A DNA stretch of 62,803 nucleotides from the NCBI GenBank assembly GCA_015222055.1, contig JADFUR010000081.1:1-62803 (forward strand), given 5' to 3'. Position 1 is the stretch's first letter. Every line of letters begins with the position of its first letter. This stretch comes from Bacteroidota bacterium (GTDB taxonomy: Bacteria > Bacteroidota > Bacteroidia > Bacteroidales > B39-G9). Positions 34,989-43,671 of this stretch are shown piece after piece. Under the pieces are notes generated by a model. The model saw only the letters and a program-made list of their open reading frames with translations. It had not been told where the DNA came from and did not search any database. The translations under genes were made by a program, and so were the position numbers.

Positions 34989-36566
34989 TCATACTGTTAT
35001 ATTTTTTTTGTGCGGGTAATCAATATTATAATGCAAACCAATACTCTCATGCCTTTCTTGAGCCATTTTAATTATCAGATATCCAACATTAACCAAGTTT
35101 CGAAGTTCGCAAAGTTGTAGCGACAAAGTTGAATTTTTATATAAATCTTCAGTTTCTTGGTAGATGATTCCTAGTCTTGCTAACGCCCTTTGCAGACGTA
35201 AATTTGAACGCACAATACCAACATAGTTACTCATTACTTGTTGCATTTCTTTATAGTCTTGCGTGATAAGAACCATTTCTTCTGGATGAGATGTGCCTTT
35301 TTTATTCCATTCAGGAATATCATCTTTAAAGCTTGTTTTTTTAAAATTATTTATAGCATGTTTTGCAGATTTATCTGCATACACAACAGCTTCAATTAAT
35401 GAATTTGAAGCCAAACGGTTTGCTCCGTGCAATCCTGTTGAGGAAACTTCACCTGCAGCATATAAATTATTTATTGATGTCTCTCCATCCATATTTACTT
35501 TTATTCCACCACATTGGTAATGTGCTGCCGGTACAATTGGAATCATATCTTTTGCTACATCAACGCCAATTGATAAACATTTTGCTGTTATGTTTGGGAA
35601 ATGATTTTTGAAATTTTTAATATCTAAATGTGTGCAGTCTAAATATAAGTGGTCTTCTCCCGATGTTTTCATTTCGTTGTCAATAGCTCGAGCAACAATA
35701 TCGCGAGGAGCAAGAGAACCTCTTTTATCGTATTTTTGCATAAATTTTTCACCTTTTTTGTCTTTCAAAATACCGCCGAAACCTCTAACAGCTTCTGATA
35801 TTAAAAAAGAAGGTCGTTCATCAGGATTGTATAATGAGGTAGGGTGAAATTGTACAAATTCCATATTCTCAATAATACCTTTCGCTCGATAAACCATTGC
35901 AATACCATCGCCAGTTGCAATTACAGGATTGGTTGTGGTGTTATATATATTGCCACTTCCTCCTGTTGCAATTAATGTTTTTTTTGCAAGTATTGTAGTT
36001 GTTTTCTTATTAGATAAATTTAAAACATAAGCTCCATAACATTCAATATCGGTATGATAACGTTTTACTATTTTGCCAAGTTGATGTTGTGTAATTAAAT
36101 CTATGGCAAAATGATTTTCTAAAATATCAATATTAGAATTGTTTTTGACTTTTTTACTTAATGCTCTCTGAATTTCGAAACCAGTATTATCTTTATGGTG
36201 AAGAATTCTGTATTCAGAATGTCCCCCTTCTTTTGCTAAATCGTATTCTCCATTTTTATCTTTATCAAAATCAGCACCCCAATTAATTAATTCATTAATT
36301 TGATTAGGTGCATCTTTAACTATCATTCTAACAACTTTTTCGTTGCAAAAATGATCTCCTGCAATTAATGTGTCGTTAACATGTTTTTCATAATTATCAG
36401 GTTTATAGGTGACTGCAGCTATCCCCCCCTGTGCATATCTTGTGTTTGTTTCTTCAAGATTAGTTTTGCTAATTAGGCAAACTTTACCATATTTTGCTAC
36501 TTTTAATGCAAAACTCAAACCGGCAACACCAGTTCCTAATACTAAGAAATCGTATTTTTTTACCAT
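34989..36566 (-). CDS. nadB: L-aspartate oxidase
   Basis: A 525-residue flavoprotein for the first step of de novo NAD synthesis: L-aspartate to iminoaspartate, normally with fumarate or oxygen as acceptor. The FAD-binding LVLGTGVAGLSFAL lies at residues 8-21, TRYAQGGIAAV near 42-52, FVQFHPTSLY near 240, AAHYQCGGI near 350, and AAGEVSSTGLHGANRLASNSLIEAVVYA near 368-395. The helical C-terminal domain is complete. nadA and nadC are not in the window. A 22-bp palindrome 18 bp before the ATG contains a -7 element on this strand and is the likely control site. In an anaerobe fumarate would serve as electron acceptor. Confidence 0.95.
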   Translation of the reverse strand: MVKKYDFLVLGTGVAGLSFALKVAKYGKVCLISKTNLEETNTRYAQGGIAAVTYKPDNYEKHVNDTLIAGDHFCNEKVVRMIVKDAPNQINELINWGADFDKDKNGEYDLAKEGGHSEYRILHHKDNTGFEIQRALSKKVKNNSNIDILENHFAIDLITQHQLGKIVKRYHTDIECYGAYVLNLSNKKTTTILAKKTLIATGGSGNIYNTTTNPVIATGDGIAMVYRAKGIIENMEFVQFHPTSLYNPDERPSFLISEAVRGFGGILKDKKGEKFMQKYDKRGSLAPRDIVARAIDNEMKTSGEDHLYLDCTHLDIKNFKNHFPNITAKCLSIGVDVAKDMIPIVPAAHYQCGGIKVNMDGETSINNLYAAGEVSSTGLHGANRLASNSLIEAVVYADKSAKHAINNFKKTSFKDDIPEWNKKGTSHPEEMVLITQDYKEMQQVMSNYVGIVRSNLRLQRALARLGIIYQETEDLYKNSTLSLQLCELRNLVNVGYLIIKMAQERHESIGLHYNIDYPHKKNITV

Positions 36567-36583
36567 ATTTTTTTGAAATATAA

Positions 36584-36605
36584 TTTTAACTTTGCAAAGT
36601 TAAAA
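36584..36605. promoter_or_regulatory. Perfect 22-bp palindrome containing -7 elements on both strands (nadB/glyS)
   Basis: The half-site TTTTAACTTTG is followed by its exact reverse complement with no spacer. Each half contains TAACTTTG, an exact TAnnTTTG -7 element, so promoters could point both ways. The minus-strand element is well placed for nadB, 18 bp before its ATG; glyS has its own element at 36692-36699. Confidence 0.7.
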
Positions 36606-36691
36606 AAATGAGATTGTTTTAAGGAATAACTTAAAAAAAAATAAATTTGGTACAAAGAAAGCGTTTTTTATGAAAAACAAACAAAATGATT

Positions 36692-36699
36692 TACTTTTG
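36692..36699 (+). promoter_or_regulatory. -7 promoter element of glyS
   Basis: TACTTTTG fits TAnnTTTG exactly and is followed by CC and then 33 bp of leader to the ATG. There is no convincing -33 TTTG, only TTATG at about the right distance. Confidence 0.5.
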
Positions 36700-36732
36700 C
36701 CTCATTAATTTTAATATTAAAAATAAAAATAG

Positions 36733-38283
36733 ATGAACCAACAAGATCTTTTTAAGAAAATAATTGCACATTCAAAAGAGTATGGATATGTTTTTCAATC
36801 GAGTGAGATATATGATGGATTAAGCGCTGTTTACGATTATGGACAATATGGTGTAGAGCTGAAAAATAATATTAAAGAATATTGGTGGAAATCAATGGTG
36901 CTTTTAAATGAGAATATTGTTGGCTTAGATTCTTCTGTTTTTATGCATCCAAAGGTATGGGAAGCTTCTGGTCATGTTGGGGCTTTTAACGATCCGTTAA
37001 TCGATAATAAAGATTCTAAAAAAAGATATAGAGCAGATGTTTTAATTGAGGATTATATTCAAAAAATTGAAGCAAAAATTAATAAAGAAATAAAAAAAGC
37101 TGCTAAACGTTTTGGTGAGCAATTTGATGAACAGGAATTTGTTGTAACAAATAAAAGAGTTGTTGATTATAAAGAAAAAATAAAAGCTGTTCAAGAAAGA
37201 TTTGTTAAAGCATTAAATGACAATGATTTGGTGGAAATTAAACAGATTATTGTTGATTGTGAAATTAACGATCCTGTTTCAGGTACAAAGAACTGGACAG
37301 ATGTTAGACAATTTAATTTAATGTTTGAAACACAAGTAGGTTCAGTTAGTGAGGATTCAAACACAATTTATCTACGACCAGAAACAGCACAAGGGATTTT
37401 TGTTAATTATTTAAATATTCAGAAGTCTGGTCGCATGAAGTTACCATTCGGTATTGCTCAGATTGGAAAAGCTTTTCGTAACGAGATAGTTGCACGCCAA
37501 TTTATTTTTCGTATGAGAGAGTTTGAGCAAATGGAAATGGAATTTTTTGTTCGTCCGGGTGATGAGCAAAAATGGTTTGAATTTTGGAAAGAAAAAAGAA
37601 AAAAATGGCATCTTGCTCTCGGTATTGACGATAAAAAATATCGTTTTCACGAGCATGAGAAATTAGCATTTTATGCAAATGCTGCTGTTGATATTGAGTA
37701 CGAATTTCCTTTTGGATTTAAAGAAGTTGAAGGGATTCATTCAAGAACAGATTATGACTTAACGCAGCATCAGAATTTTTCAGGTAAAAAATTACAATAT
37801 TTCGATAATGAGCTAAATAAAAGCTATGTCCCTTATGTTATTGAAACGTCAATTGGAGTTGACAGAATGTTTTTATTAATATTATCACATTCTTATTGCG
37901 AAGAGAAAATAAAAAAAGAAAATGGTGAAACCGATCAGCGTGTTGTTTTACGAATTCCTCCATTTTTAGCTCCTGTAAAGTTAGCCGTATTACCATTAGT
38001 AAAGAAAGATGGATTGCCTGATATGGCTCATAATATTATTAACGATTTGAAATTTGATTTTAATTGTCAATATGATGAGAAAGATTCAATAGGACGACGT
38101 TACCGTCGCCAAGATGCTATTGGAACCCCATTTTGCATTACTATTGATCACCAATCCATTGAAGATAATACTGTTACAATACGTTACCGCGACACAATGG
38201 AACAAGATAGAGTAGAAATTAGCAAACTTAATCAGATTATTAGCGAAAAGATTAGCTTAAGAAAAGTTTTTAAAGAGTTTTGA
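36733..38283 (+). CDS. glyS: Glycine--tRNA ligase (dimeric type)
   Basis: A 516-residue class II aminoacyl-tRNA synthetase charging tRNA-Gly, of the single-chain alpha2 type rather than the alpha2beta2 GlyQ/GlyS type. Visible landmarks: the N-terminal GLSAVYDYGQYGVELKNNIKEYWW at about 29-52, YLRPETAQGIFVNY near 215-228, motif 2 with GKAFRNEIV then FRMREFEQMEMEFFV near 245-275, the glycine-pocket region SRTDYDL near 336-342, motif 3 IETSIGVDRMFLLIL near 370-384, and the C-terminal anticodon domain from LAVLPLVKK. Complete. It is divergent from nadB across a 166-bp intergenic region. Confidence 0.96.
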   Translation: MNQQDLFKKIIAHSKEYGYVFQSSEIYDGLSAVYDYGQYGVELKNNIKEYWWKSMVLLNENIVGLDSSVFMHPKVWEASGHVGAFNDPLIDNKDSKKRYRADVLIEDYIQKIEAKINKEIKKAAKRFGEQFDEQEFVVTNKRVVDYKEKIKAVQERFVKALNDNDLVEIKQIIVDCEINDPVSGTKNWTDVRQFNLMFETQVGSVSEDSNTIYLRPETAQGIFVNYLNIQKSGRMKLPFGIAQIGKAFRNEIVARQFIFRMREFEQMEMEFFVRPGDEQKWFEFWKEKRKKWHLALGIDDKKYRFHEHEKLAFYANAAVDIEYEFPFGFKEVEGIHSRTDYDLTQHQNFSGKKLQYFDNELNKSYVPYVIETSIGVDRMFLLILSHSYCEEKIKKENGETDQRVVLRIPPFLAPVKLAVLPLVKKDGLPDMAHNIINDLKFDFNCQYDEKDSIGRRYRRQDAIGTPFCITIDHQSIEDNTVTIRYRDTMEQDRVEISKLNQIISEKISLRKVFKEF

Positions 38284-38312
38284 TTTTTGAAAATTTCGTA
38301 TATTAATATTTT

Positions 38313-38344
38313 TTTGTTAAAAGAGGCGAAAATTGTTAATTTTG
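38313..38344 (+). promoter_or_regulatory. Bacteroidota-type promoter of the secreted unknown gene
   Basis: TTTG (38313-38316), 20 bp, then TAATTTTG (38337-38344). This matches both the -33 and -7 elements with standard spacing and is among the best promoters in the window. It ends 47 bp before the ATG. Confidence 0.7.
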
Positions 38345-38391
38345 AAACGGTTCATTTTATTAATTATAAATAATTTTATAAAACCTCACAA

Positions 38392-39114
38392 ATGAAAAAT
38401 TTTTTCTTCTTCATAATATTTGGTCTTGTTTTTTTTAATGCATCTGCTCAATATAAAGGTAACACTGACTTAACGGGTTATCGGTTTCAAAAAAGAATAA
38501 AAGGTCCGGCACATAAAAAAAGTAAGGTTCTCGAAATTATGGTTGATGAGAATAATTTTTATTTTGCTGTTACTTTTAGAGCTGAAAAAAGCAAATACGT
38601 TTATATTGTAGTTTATTCTTTGTACACATGGAAGCAAATTGGTAAGTATAAGTTAGACGATAACAGATCAGAATTGTATAATAGCTATTTTGATAAAGAG
38701 GGGGGGGCTTTCTATGTTAATTATGATATATATAAGAACAGATACAAAAAAATTAATTTAAAATCGGGTGAAATAGAAAATGCTGAATGTGATCAAACAC
38801 CAAGAGGATGCTTGAAACTTGAACCTCATCAATATAAAGTAGAGGCTTATACAGTAGGAGAAAATTATTTTATTTTTCGTGACGACAAATTTAAAAATTA
38901 TCTTAAAATATATGTGAAAAAAGAATTATATGTGCCTGATGTTGAAGATTCTGACGATCGTCAGGAATTAAAAGAGATTCAAAAATCTGTCGTTAAAGAA
39001 CAAAAAGCAGAAGCTGAAATTGAAATAGATACTGCTAATATTGAAATAGACACGATTAAGATAAAAGAGAACGTTGATTCTTTAAATGTTAAGGATACAA
39101 CAATTAAGGAATAA
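38392..39114 (+). CDS. Exported protein of unknown function
   Basis: A 240-residue protein I do not recognise. Signal peptide with cleavage after ASA (residue 19). The middle (20-175) looks like a beta-rich domain with repeated blades, such as NNFYFAVTFRAEKSKYVYIVVYSLYTW and NYFIFRDDKFKNYLKIYV, and two cysteines at DQTPRGCL and NAECD that could form a disulfide. From about residue 180 the tail is acidic and low-complexity, with repeated EIEIDTA/EIDTIKIKE words, probably unstructured. It stands alone with its own good promoter upstream and a terminator downstream, so it is an independent unit. No function is proposed. Confidence 0.7.
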   Translation: MKNFFFFIIFGLVFFNASAQYKGNTDLTGYRFQKRIKGPAHKKSKVLEIMVDENNFYFAVTFRAEKSKYVYIVVYSLYTWKQIGKYKLDDNRSELYNSYFDKEGGAFYVNYDIYKNRYKKINLKSGEIENAECDQTPRGCLKLEPHQYKVEAYTVGENYFIFRDDKFKNYLKIYVKKELYVPDVEDSDDRQELKEIQKSVVKEQKAEAEIEIDTANIEIDTIKIKENVDSLNVKDTTIKE

Positions 39115-39145
39115 TTATTGTATCCTTCTTAAGTTCTATTTTTTC

Positions 39146-39177
39146 AAGCGAAGTCTTTTGACTCCGCTTATTTTTTT
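39146..39177 (+). terminator. Rho-independent terminator
   Basis: AAGCGAAGTC, TTTT, GACTCCGCTT (one mismatch in a 10-bp stem), followed by A and seven T residues. It lies 31 bp after the stop of the exported unknown protein gene. Confidence 0.8.
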
Positions 39178-39240
39178 ATAAAATTTAAAACAATCAAAAA
39201 AAAATATTATCTTTAACAGTTAATATAATTGAGATACTGA

Positions 39241-40341
39241 ATGAATAAAACAATAAAGTATATTTTAATATTTTTAGGAGTAGTTTTGTTAGTATATGCT
39301 CTTTGGTATTTCAAATCAATAGTAGCTTATATTTTAATTTCTGCAGTGTTGTCATTAGTTGGTCATCCAATTGTGCAGTTTTTAACAAAATTAAGAATTA
39401 AAAATTTTCGCCTATCTCAAACCCTAAGTGCTACAATTACTTTAATTTTTTTATGGGTCGTTTTTTTATCTTTTTTTCGTTTTTTCATACCATTAATTAT
39501 CAACGAAGCGAATGAGTTATCGTCAATTAATATTAATGGATTAATTCAGAATTTGCAAAATCCCATTGAAAAAGTACAGGAAATCTTTAATAAATTTCAA
39601 ATTGGTGCTGATGACCAATCAATACAAGAGTATTTAACAACAAAATTTATAGAGATTTTTAGTATTTCCAAACTATCTTCGTTTTTTGGTTCATTAGCTG
39701 GATTGGTTGGAAATTTGTTAATAGCTTTTTTTTCAATTTCTTTTATTTCCTTCTTTTTTTTAAAAGAACAAGGATTGTTTACCGAAGGAATTTTGGCATT
39801 TATGCCTGCTAAAAAAGAAGAAGGTGTACGTCATGTATTACATTCAATTAAACATCTATTATCACGATATTTTATAGGCATTTTAATAGAAATTTTGTTA
39901 ATTATTATTCTAGTAACAACCGGATTAACAATTGTTGGAATAAACTTTAATCACGCTATTGTAATAGGCCTTCTTGCTGGTTTGCTAAATGTAATACCTT
40001 ATATAGGACCATATATTGGTGCTTTTTTTGGGATAATTATTGGTATTGCCACAAATTTTAATTTAGACTTTTATTCTCAATTATTACCATTAATTGGATA
40101 TATGGCGTTAGTTTTTGTTATTGTTCAATTAATAGATAATATTTTGTTTCAACCACTAATATATTCAAGCAGTGTTAAAGCTCATCCGTTAGAAATATTT
40201 TTAGTAATATTAATGGCAGGAAGTCTTGCAGGGATACCAGGAATGATATTGGCAATTCCTACATATACTGTTATTAGAGTTGTTGCAAAAGAATTTTTTA
40301 GTAATTTTAAAATAGTAGATAAGCTTACAAAAAATATTTAA
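39241..40341 (+). CDS. AI-2E family transporter (PerM-like permease)
   Basis: A 366-residue polytopic inner-membrane protein of the AI-2 exporter/PerM family. Two N-terminal helices (YILIFLGVVLLVYALWYF and ILISAVLSLVG), the conserved PIVQFLTKLR stretch, a soluble segment at about 90-140, then the C-terminal helices with the family's GLLAGLLNVIPYIGPYIGAFFG block near 243-264 and DNILFQPLIYSSSVKAHPLEIFLVILMAG near 299-327. Members export very different small molecules or Na+/H+; AI-2 transport is proven for few. A TATCTTTA sequence about 35 bp upstream is a near match to the -7 element. Substrate cannot be predicted. Confidence 0.9.
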   Translation: MNKTIKYILIFLGVVLLVYALWYFKSIVAYILISAVLSLVGHPIVQFLTKLRIKNFRLSQTLSATITLIFLWVVFLSFFRFFIPLIINEANELSSININGLIQNLQNPIEKVQEIFNKFQIGADDQSIQEYLTTKFIEIFSISKLSSFFGSLAGLVGNLLIAFFSISFISFFFLKEQGLFTEGILAFMPAKKEEGVRHVLHSIKHLLSRYFIGILIEILLIIILVTTGLTIVGINFNHAIVIGLLAGLLNVIPYIGPYIGAFFGIIIGIATNFNLDFYSQLLPLIGYMALVFVIVQLIDNILFQPLIYSSSVKAHPLEIFLVILMAGSLAGIPGMILAIPTYTVIRVVAKEFFSNFKIVDKLTKNI

Positions 40342-40356
40342 TAGTAAAAAAACAAA

Positions 40357-40382
40357 AAACTTAAATATAATTATTTAAGTTT
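40357..40382. terminator. AT-rich hairpin after the AI-2E permease gene
   Basis: AAACTTAAATA, TAAT, TATTTAAGTTT: a perfect 11-bp stem, 15 bp after the permease stop and 19 bp before the next ATG. It is nearly all A/T and not followed by a T-run, so it could be a weak terminator or a regulatory hairpin. Confidence 0.45.
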
Positions 40383-40401
40383 GTATAAATTTAAATAAGT
40401 A

Positions 40402-41238
40402 ATGCGGTTTTATCAGACAAGAATTCTCACAATAATATTTTTTACCTTAACAGCACAGTTTTCTGTAGCTCAAATTTTTGCTGATTTTACTTTTTCCAAT
40501 ATTACCTGTAACGAAGATACAGTTTACTTTTTAGATAATTCGTCAGGTATCTCAATAAGTTCATGGGAATGGGATTTCGGCGATGGACAAACAGCCACAA
40601 CGCAACACACAAATCACGTTTACCAGAGTGAAGGAGACTTTACCGTTCAACTTAAGATTAGTGATGGCACAAATATAGATTCTAAATCGAAAATTATTAC
40701 AATTTACAAAAATCCTGTTGTAGATTTTATTGTTGACAGTATTCCATTTTCAACTTACTCAAAAAGATTTAGCGATAATTCACAAAGCGATACAAAAAAA
40801 GATTTGTTTGAATGGGATTTTAATGATGGCTCTTTAATATTAAGCACAGAAAGTTCCACAGTAGATCATAAATTTCCTGACAAAGGCGTTTATGATATTT
40901 ATTTTAAAATTACAGATATTAACGGTTGTGATAATGACACAATTAAAAGCATTACTATTGAAGATGATTTTGTTGTTCCAAACGTTTTTACACCAAATGG
41001 CGATGGCGTAAACGATTTGTTTTGTATAACTTCAAATGGGGAGGTGAAATTTTCCATTACAATTTATAGCAGGTGGGGTAGTGTTATGTATAAATCGCAA
41101 ATTGCTCAACAAATTTGCTGGGATGCTAGAAATGCTGATGGTTCTAAAGTTCAACCGGGAACTTATTTCTATGTTATTCAATTAGAAGGGAACACCGATT
41201 ATGAACCGAAAACCGGATTCTTTAATGTTTTTTATTAG
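40402..41238 (+). CDS. PKD-domain protein with CHU_C (type B) T9SS sorting domain
   Basis: A 278-residue secreted or cell-surface protein. Signal peptide with cleavage after SVA (residue 23). Two PKD domains: the first (about 25-107) contains SWEWDFGDGQTATTQHTNHVYQSEG, the second (about 108-190) LFEWDFNDGS and VDHKFPDKGVYDIYFKITD. The C-terminal domain (about 196-278) is the gliding-motility-associated CHU_C type: VPNVFTPNGDGVNDLF, IYSRWGSVMYKS, WDARNADGSKVQPGTYFYVI. This type B signal uses its own T9SS shuttle (PorE/SprF-type) in known species. It has no enzymatic domain; likely a structural or adhesive surface component. Confidence 0.92.
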   Translation: MRFYQTRILTIIFFTLTAQFSVAQIFADFTFSNITCNEDTVYFLDNSSGISISSWEWDFGDGQTATTQHTNHVYQSEGDFTVQLKISDGTNIDSKSKIITIYKNPVVDFIVDSIPFSTYSKRFSDNSQSDTKKDLFEWDFNDGSLILSTESSTVDHKFPDKGVYDIYFKITDINGCDNDTIKSITIEDDFVVPNVFTPNGDGVNDLFCITSNGEVKFSITIYSRWGSVMYKSQIAQQICWDARNADGSKVQPGTYFYVIQLEGNTDYEPKTGFFNVFY

Positions 41239-41268
41239 TCTTTTTATATTGTCAAGATATTTTCAGCT

Positions 41269-42861
41269 ATGATTATTTCGAAAAAAGAAAGTGTTTTGAA
41301 AATTTTTGGCTCGTTTAATTTATATTATTTCGGGCTGATATTGTTAGTCGTGAGTTTGCCATTATCTCCATATCTGACAAGCGTATCACAATTCGTTTTA
41401 GTAGGGAACTGGATTCTCGAAAATCAATTTAAATCAAGATTTAAGCTGCTTAAGCAAAATAAAAGTGTATTAATCTTTTTGCTTATATTTATTGTCCATA
41501 TTGTTGGACTAATCTACACAAGCGACTTTAAATATGCTTTTCACGATATAAAAATTAAATTACCCTTATTAATACTCCCAATAGTTATTGGTACTTCTGA
41601 GAAATTAAATTATAAACAATTAAAAATTTTATTGCTTTTCTTTATTGCATCAATTACTGCTGGTACTTTTATAAGCACATCTGTTCTATTAGGGATAATA
41701 AATTATAATGTTACAGATATTAGAGATATCTCAATTTTTATATCGCATATTAGATTTTCATTATTGATAAATATTGCAATTTTTTCATTGGCTTATTTTT
41801 TGTTTTTTAGTAAAAAGAGTAAGCCGGAAAATGCTATTTATACAATACTCATTATTTGGCTTGTATTATTTCTGTTTGTTTTACAATCGTTTACAGGAAT
41901 AATCGTTTTTTTTATTGTTGGCTTTATCATTACAATTAGTGTTTTAATAAAAATCAAAAACAAAAAAACAAAAAGAATTTTAATTTTTTTGTTTTTGATT
42001 TTGCCTTTATTATTGATGATTTTAGTTGCTAAATCTGTTGTAGATTTTTATAATATTGAGAAAATTAATCCTTACACAATTGAAAAATACACAAAATTAG
42101 GCAACAAATACAAGCATTCTTTTGATAATAAAATAATTGAAAACGGACATTATGCTTATTTGTATGTTTCTGAAAAAGAGATGCGTCCTGAATGGAATAA
42201 AATTAGTGAAATTAATTACGACAGCCTTGATAATAAAAATCAAAAAATAAGTAGCACTATTATTCGATATTTAACATCAAAAGGATATAGAAAAGATGCT
42301 GAAGGTGTGAGAAAATTATCAAATCAGGATATAAAGCTTATTGAAAAAGGATATGCAAATTATATTTATAGCAATAAAATAAGTTTATCATCAAGAATAT
42401 ATAAAATTATTTGGCAATTTGATGTACAAATAAAGAATGGAAATCCAAGTGGACATTCTGTTACCCAACGTTTCGAGTATCTAAAAGCATCGTTTGGTAT
42501 TATTAAAGATAATTTATTATTTGGTGTGGGTACAGGTGACCTTAAAATAAGTTTTGCCAAACAATATAATAAAATTAATTCGCTATTATCAGCTAAATGG
42601 CGTTTAAGAGCTCATAATCAGCTTGTTACTTTTTTTACTACTTTTGGATTAATTGGTTTTTCTATTATTATTTTCGCAATGTTTTTTCCAATATTTAAAG
42701 AGAAAAAGTATAATGATTATTTTTTTATGATTTTTTTAATTATAGTATTATTGTCAATGTTAAATGAAGATACTTTAGAAACACAGGCGGGCGTTACTTT
42801 TTTTTCTTACTTTTACTCTTTATTTTTATTTGGATATAATAGAAATGAATTAAAAAATTAA
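41269..42861 (+). CDS. O-antigen ligase family membrane protein
   Basis: A 530-residue polytopic protein of the Wzy/WaaL family. About 10-12 helices, starting YYFGLILLVVSLPLSPYL. The large periplasmic loop (about residues 259-420) is hydrophilic; it begins after MILVAKSVVDFYNIEKINPY and contains SGHSVTQRFEYLKASFGIIKDNLLFGVGTGD, which resembles the conserved R...W/G.G.G region of the ligase family. RAHNQLVTFFTTFGLIGF follows, with the His that is functionally important in WaaL homologues. It is the first gene of a plus-strand run with two glycosyltransferases and an RmlD-like reductase, fitting a role in ligating or polymerising a surface polysaccharide. Confidence 0.85.
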   Translation: MIISKKESVLKIFGSFNLYYFGLILLVVSLPLSPYLTSVSQFVLVGNWILENQFKSRFKLLKQNKSVLIFLLIFIVHIVGLIYTSDFKYAFHDIKIKLPLLILPIVIGTSEKLNYKQLKILLLFFIASITAGTFISTSVLLGIINYNVTDIRDISIFISHIRFSLLINIAIFSLAYFLFFSKKSKPENAIYTILIIWLVLFLFVLQSFTGIIVFFIVGFIITISVLIKIKNKKTKRILIFLFLILPLLLMILVAKSVVDFYNIEKINPYTIEKYTKLGNKYKHSFDNKIIENGHYAYLYVSEKEMRPEWNKISEINYDSLDNKNQKISSTIIRYLTSKGYRKDAEGVRKLSNQDIKLIEKGYANYIYSNKISLSSRIYKIIWQFDVQIKNGNPSGHSVTQRFEYLKASFGIIKDNLLFGVGTGDLKISFAKQYNKINSLLSAKWRLRAHNQLVTFFTTFGLIGFSIIIFAMFFPIFKEKKYNDYFFMIFLIIVLLSMLNEDTLETQAGVTFFSYFYSLFLFGYNRNELKN

Positions 42862-42898
42862 ATTATATTACAAATATTATTTTTGAAATAAATTTTTT

Positions 42899-43654
42899 AT
42901 GATAAAACTATCTGTTGTAATAATAACATATAACGAAGAGAAGAATATTGAAAGATGTTTACTATCAGTAAAAGATATTGCTGACGATATTGTTGTTGTT
43001 GATTCCTTTTCTACTGATGCAACAAAAGAAATATGTAAAAAATATAATGTGCAATTTATTGAGCATAAATTTGAAGGATATATTGAGCAAAAAAATTGGG
43101 CAATTACACAAGCAAAATATCATCATATTCTCTCGCTTGATGCTGATGAGGAATTATCTAAAGAGCTTATAAAATCAGTAAAAGAAGTGAAAAATAATTG
43201 GGAATATGATGGCTATTATTTTAATAGACTTACAAACTATTGTGGCAAATGGATTAAACATTCAGGCTGGTATCCCGACAAAAAATTACGTTTGTGGGAC
43301 AGCCGAAAAGGTAAATGGGCAGGAACAAATCCACATGATAAATTTGAATTACAAACTAATTGTAAAAAATATTATATAACAGGCGACCTTTATCATTATT
43401 CTTATTATTCAATTTTTCAACATATTGAAACAATAAATAAATTTTCTGATATAGCAGCTTTCGCTCGTTTTAAAAAAGGTAAAAAATCAAATATATTAAA
43501 AATTATTTTTAGTCCCTTTTGGAAATTTTTCAGAACCTATTTTATTAAATTAGGATTTCTTGATGGATTTTATGGATTTGTTATTAGTGTAAATTCTGCA
43601 CATTCAACTTTTTTGAAACAAGTAAAATTAATAAATCTAAATAAAAATAAATAA
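42899..43654 (+). CDS. Glycosyltransferase family 2 (WaaE/KdtX-like)
   Basis: A 251-residue GT-A enzyme. LSVVIITYNEEKNIERCL opens the nucleotide-binding domain, DDIVVVDSFSTDAT follows near residue 30-43, the metal-binding DxD is SLDADEE near 79-85, and the acceptor region WYPDKKLRLWDSRKGKWAG near 126-144 matches the LPS-core beta-1,4-glucosyltransferase group. A hydrophobic amphipathic C-terminal segment (FSPFWKFFRTYFIKLGFLDG) probably touches the membrane. It sits between the O-antigen ligase and a GT4 gene and likely adds a sugar to the LPS core or to a polysaccharide. Confidence 0.9.
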   Translation: MIKLSVVIITYNEEKNIERCLLSVKDIADDIVVVDSFSTDATKEICKKYNVQFIEHKFEGYIEQKNWAITQAKYHHILSLDADEELSKELIKSVKEVKNNWEYDGYYFNRLTNYCGKWIKHSGWYPDKKLRLWDSRKGKWAGTNPHDKFELQTNCKKYYITGDLYHYSYYSIFQHIETINKFSDIAAFARFKKGKKSNILKIIFSPFWKFFRTYFIKLGFLDGFYGFVISVNSAHSTFLKQVKLINLNKNK

Positions 43655-43671
43655 AAATTTTGTCGATAGAG

